DNA from: Chloroflexota bacterium
GTDB lineage: Bacteria > Chloroflexota > Limnocylindria > QHBO01
Direction: 5' to 3'
DNA: 8,660 nt
Assembly (NCBI GenBank): GCA_013820865.1
Contig: JACDHU010000057.1
Location: 1-8,660, forward strand
The position numbers and the translations under genes were made by a program. Within the stretch, counting starts at the first letter, position 1, and each line of letters opens with the position of its first letter. Positions 6,187 to 8,660 of the stretch are shown piece by piece. Under the pieces are notes generated by a model. That model was not told the origin of the DNA. It was given only the letters and a program-made list of their open reading frames with translations, and ran no database searches.

Positions 6187-7854
6187 ATGTTGACCGATGC
6201 GCTCCGCGATCTGGCCGTCGTCCTTGAACGACGTGCGGCCACCGCACCCGGCCCGAACCGTGCCTCTCGGGCCGAGCGCCTGCGGCGTCATGTCGACGAC
6301 TACCTGCGACCTCGGGCGCTGAATGCGAGCGCTCCCGTGGTCGTGGTCATCCTGGGCTCGACCGGCAGCGGCAAGTCGAGCCTGTTCAATGCGCTGGCAG
6401 GACGTGCCGTCAGCCCCTCCGGCGTTCTGCGCCCCACGACGCGACGGCCCACGGCGATCGTCCATCCCGCCGACATGGATGGGCATCTTCTGCCGGGGAT
6501 GGCACGCCGCGGTGCGGTGGAGATCGTGGCCGACCCTGAGGCACGGCGCGGCGTGGTGGTCGTCGATGCACCCGATTTCGACAGCGTGGAACTCGAGAAC
6601 CGCACGCTCGCGGTCGAGCTGCTGGAGGCGGCCGACCTCGTGATCTTCGTCACGACCGCCAGCCGTTACGCCGATCAGGTGCCATGGACCGTCCTTGCCC
6701 GTGCCAGGCAGCGTGGGGTGCCGCTGCTTGCGGTTCTCAACCGGCTGCCACCCGAAACTGATGACGCCGAAGCCGTCGCGGCCGATTATCGCCACCTCCT
6801 CGAGCGAGGCAAGCTTGCGGATGCTGGCGCCTTCGGCCCGCTGGAGGTCGTGGCCGTTGAGGAAGGCGCGCTGGATCCGGAGCACGACGCGCTTGATGGA
6901 GCTTCGGTCGCGCCGATCCGTGACGCGCTCCATCGGCTCGTGGCTGACGAGGTTGAGCGTCGCGGGCTGGCCCGGAGGAGCCTTGACGCGGCCATCGCCG
7001 GGCTGCCATCGGCCGTCGAGGAGGTCGCCCGCGAGATCGACGAAGAGGACGCCGCGGCCGCGGCGCTGCTGCGTACTGCGGATCGCGCATACGCCGACCG
7101 ACGAGCCGCGCTTGGGACGGACGTGAAGCGGGGCACCTTTTTGCGCGCGGAAGTCCTCCGGCAGTGGCAGGACTTCGTTGGGGCCGGCCAGGTCGCTCGG
7201 ATCCTGTCACACGGAATCGGCCGGATGGCGGCAACGGTACGCAGCCTGTTTTCGCCCGGTCCGGCGGCACCATCGGCAGAGGTCCGAGAGGCGGCCTTCG
7301 TGGATCTTGTCGCGCTCTCGATTCAGCATGCGGACGCGGCTGCCCGACGAACGGCAGTTGACTGGATGGAGGATCCGTACGGCGGGCGGGCCCTCGCCGT
7401 CGATGCCGGCCTGTGGGGCGCGTCCTCGGGCCTCGGCGCGCGTCTGACGACCGATCTCGAGACGTGGGCCGCCGAGGTCGCCGAACAGATCCGCGCGTTG
7501 GGCGAACAGCGCCGGGGTTGGGCGCAGGCGGCGAGCATCGGCGTGAACGCGGTTGGCACCAGCGCCATCCTCGCGGTCTTCGTGCAGACCGGCGGGTTGA
7601 CAGGCGCCGAAGTGGGAATCACCGCCGCGACCGCGGTCGTCAACCAGAAGCTGCTCGAGGCGATCTTCGGCGAGGCCAATGTCGCCGCCTTTGTGTCCGC
7701 CGCGCGCAGCCGCCTGGCCGACCTGCTCGACGCTGCATTCGCCGATGAGCGCCGGCGATTCGACGTTGCCCTCGGCGGGCTGGGGGATGCCGGCACGCTG
7801 GCTGAGGCGTTGCGCTCGGCAACGCAGCGTGCCGCGGTGGTGGATCGCGGGTGA
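6187..7854 (+). CDS. Dynamin-like GTPase, first of a coupled pair
   Basis: The protein has 555 residues. The N-terminal GTPase domain has G1 GSTGSGKS (57-64), a G2-type RPTT (82-85) and G3 DAPD (127-130, Asp in place of the usual Gly). The G4 position reads LNRLP (184-188), lacking the NKxD Lys and Asp, so guanine recognition is probably altered. A long helical middle region (about 240-445) is rich in Ala, Arg and Glu. It is followed by a hydrophobic stretch (about 449-486, SAILAVFVQTGG ... GITAATAVV) and the conserved NQKLLEAIFGE (486-496). This layout and wording match the 'dynamin family protein' group of actinobacteria, which usually sits next to a second GTPase; a membrane-remodelling role is inferred from that group. 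The ATG at 6187 follows GGGG at only 1 base; TTG at 6190 has better spacing. An upstream in-frame ATG (6067) would overlap the previous gene and adds low-complexity Arg/Gly/Pro sequence, so I reject it. Confidence 0.85.
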   Translation: MLTDALRDLAVVLERRAATAPGPNRASRAERLRRHVDDYLRPRALNASAPVVVVILGSTGSGKSSLFNALAGRAVSPSGVLRPTTRRPTAIVHPADMDGHLLPGMARRGAVEIVADPEARRGVVVVDAPDFDSVELENRTLAVELLEAADLVIFVTTASRYADQVPWTVLARARQRGVPLLAVLNRLPPETDDAEAVAADYRHLLERGKLADAGAFGPLEVVAVEEGALDPEHDALDGASVAPIRDALHRLVADEVERRGLARRSLDAAIAGLPSAVEEVAREIDEEDAAAAALLRTADRAYADRRAALGTDVKRGTFLRAEVLRQWQDFVGAGQVARILSHGIGRMAATVRSLFSPGPAAPSAEVREAAFVDLVALSIQHADAAARRTAVDWMEDPYGGRALAVDAGLWGASSGLGARLTTDLETWAAEVAEQIRALGEQRRGWAQAASIGVNAVGTSAILAVFVQTGGLTGAEVGITAATAVVNQKLLEAIFGEANVAAFVSAARSRLADLLDAAFADERRRFDVALGGLGDAGTLAEALRSATQRAAVVDRG

Positions 7855-8660
7855 GCCCCGATATGCGCCTCGGGACCCTCGAGCGCGCGGCCGAGGCCGC
7901 GCGCTCCATCGGCCTCGATGAGCCGGCGGATGCGGCTGGAGCCGTTGTGCAACGAGCGCGTGAACGGGAGGGATTTCCCGGAGACGCCTACGTTCTCGCG
8001 CTGGCCGGCGGCACTGGCGTCGGGAAGTCGTCGGTCCTCAACGCCCTGGCTGGCCGTACGGTGAGTGCCGTCCGGGCCGTCCGGCCAACCACGGATGAGC
8101 CCCTGGCGTGGGTTGCCGAGGAGCGTCGCGAGGAGCTCGCGCCACTGATGGCATGGCTCGGCGTTCGCCATCATGTCGCGCACGCCGACCGGTCGCTGGA
8201 TGCCGTCGCGATCCTGGATCTGCCCGACGTCGACAGCGTCCGAACCGAGCATCGCGCGCTCGTTGACGAGCTCTTACCGCGGATCGATGCCATCACCTGG
8301 GTGGTCGACCCGGAGAAGTACGACGATGCGCGGCTGCACGCGTATCTGCGTTCGCTTCGTCAGCACGCGCCGCGGATGCGCTTCGTGCTCAACAAGATCG
8401 ATCGCGTGCCCGCCCGGCATCGTGCGGACCTCGTCGTCGATCTCGCTCGCAGGCTCGCCGACTCGGGCATCGACGACGCGCGCATCCACCCTGTCTCGGC
8501 TCGTTCCGGAGACGGCATCGACTCGCTCCGCGCCGCGATGGCCGCCGATGCGGATGCGAAGGCGCTCGTGGCAGCCAAGCTCGTATCGGATGGACGCACG
8601 GCGATGCTGCGGCTCGCCGCAGCGGTGGGTGTGACCGGGGAGGGGCGGTACCAGCCCCTG
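7851..8660 (+). CDS. Dynamin-like/Era-type GTPase, second of the pair (3' end outside window)
   Basis: The frame is open from GTG 7851 to the window end (270 codons, no stop). The GTG overlaps the previous stop in a GTGA (7851-7854); an ATG at 7863 in the same frame is the alternative start. Numbered from the GTG, the GTPase motifs are complete: G1 GGTGVGKS (53-60), G2-type RPTT (78-81), G3 DLPD (123-126), G4 NKID (181-184) and G5 VSARSG (215-220). WVVDPEKYDDARLH (150-163) is typical of the second member of the actinobacterial paired-GTPase locus. The intact G4 contrasts with the degenerate one of its partner, which suggests an asymmetric pair. The effector and membrane regions expected downstream are outside the window. 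A rare TTA leucine codon lies at 8274-8276. Confidence 0.85.
   Translation, partial: MSPDMRLGTLERAAEAARSIGLDEPADAAGAVVQRAREREGFPGDAYVLALAGGTGVGKSSVLNALAGRTVSAVRAVRPTTDEPLAWVAEERREELAPLMAWLGVRHHVAHADRSLDAVAILDLPDVDSVRTEHRALVDELLPRIDAITWVVDPEKYDDARLHAYLRSLRQHAPRMRFVLNKIDRVPARHRADLVVDLARRLADSGIDDARIHPVSARSGDGIDSLRAAMAADADAKALVAAKLVSDGRTAMLRLAAAVGVTGEGRYQPL

Overview
The window is high-GC bacterial chromosome with tightly packed genes. It uses GTG starts and 4-base GTGA stop/start overlaps, and several antisense frames stay open because TTA, CTA and TCA codons are rare. Gene content (pyruvate kinase, TypA, an actinobacterial-type pair of dynamin-like GTPases, a Big_5 secreted protein) fits a high-GC Gram-positive-like lineage. 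I lean towards Chloroflexota (Limnocylindria-like) or Actinomycetota, but this is an impression from gene style, not proof.

Layout, left to right. (1) 1-360, +: the 3' end of an L-asparaginase gene, cut by the window edge. (2) 361-779: a non-coding gap between convergent genes, filled by a regular array. Three 60-bp inverted-repeat units (23-bp arm, 14-bp loop, 23-bp arm) repeat at exactly 114-bp intervals, separated by 54-bp spacers that do not resemble each other. A seventh, single arm lies just downstream of the pyruvate kinase stop. (3) 780-4066, -: a two-gene operon, typA (ribosome-associated GTPase BipA/TypA) then pyk (pyruvate kinase), joined by a GTGA overlap. (4) 4067-4171: a short divergent control region. 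(5) 4172-6130, +: a secreted protein with a caspase-like His/Cys pattern, a Big_5 Ig-like domain and a duplicated C-terminal module; I do not recognise it as a named protein. (6) 6187-8660, +: two adjacent, GTGA-coupled dynamin-like GTPases, the second running off the window.

How the genes relate: typA and pyk are probably co-transcribed and translationally coupled. The two GTPases look like obligate partners working at the membrane; the first has a degenerate guanine-specificity motif and a long hydrophobic C-terminal segment, the second has a complete G1-G5 set. The secreted protein lies 56 bp upstream of them on the same strand and could share their transcript. The two items most worth following up are the repeat array at 381-763 and the putative secreted clan-CD-like protease.
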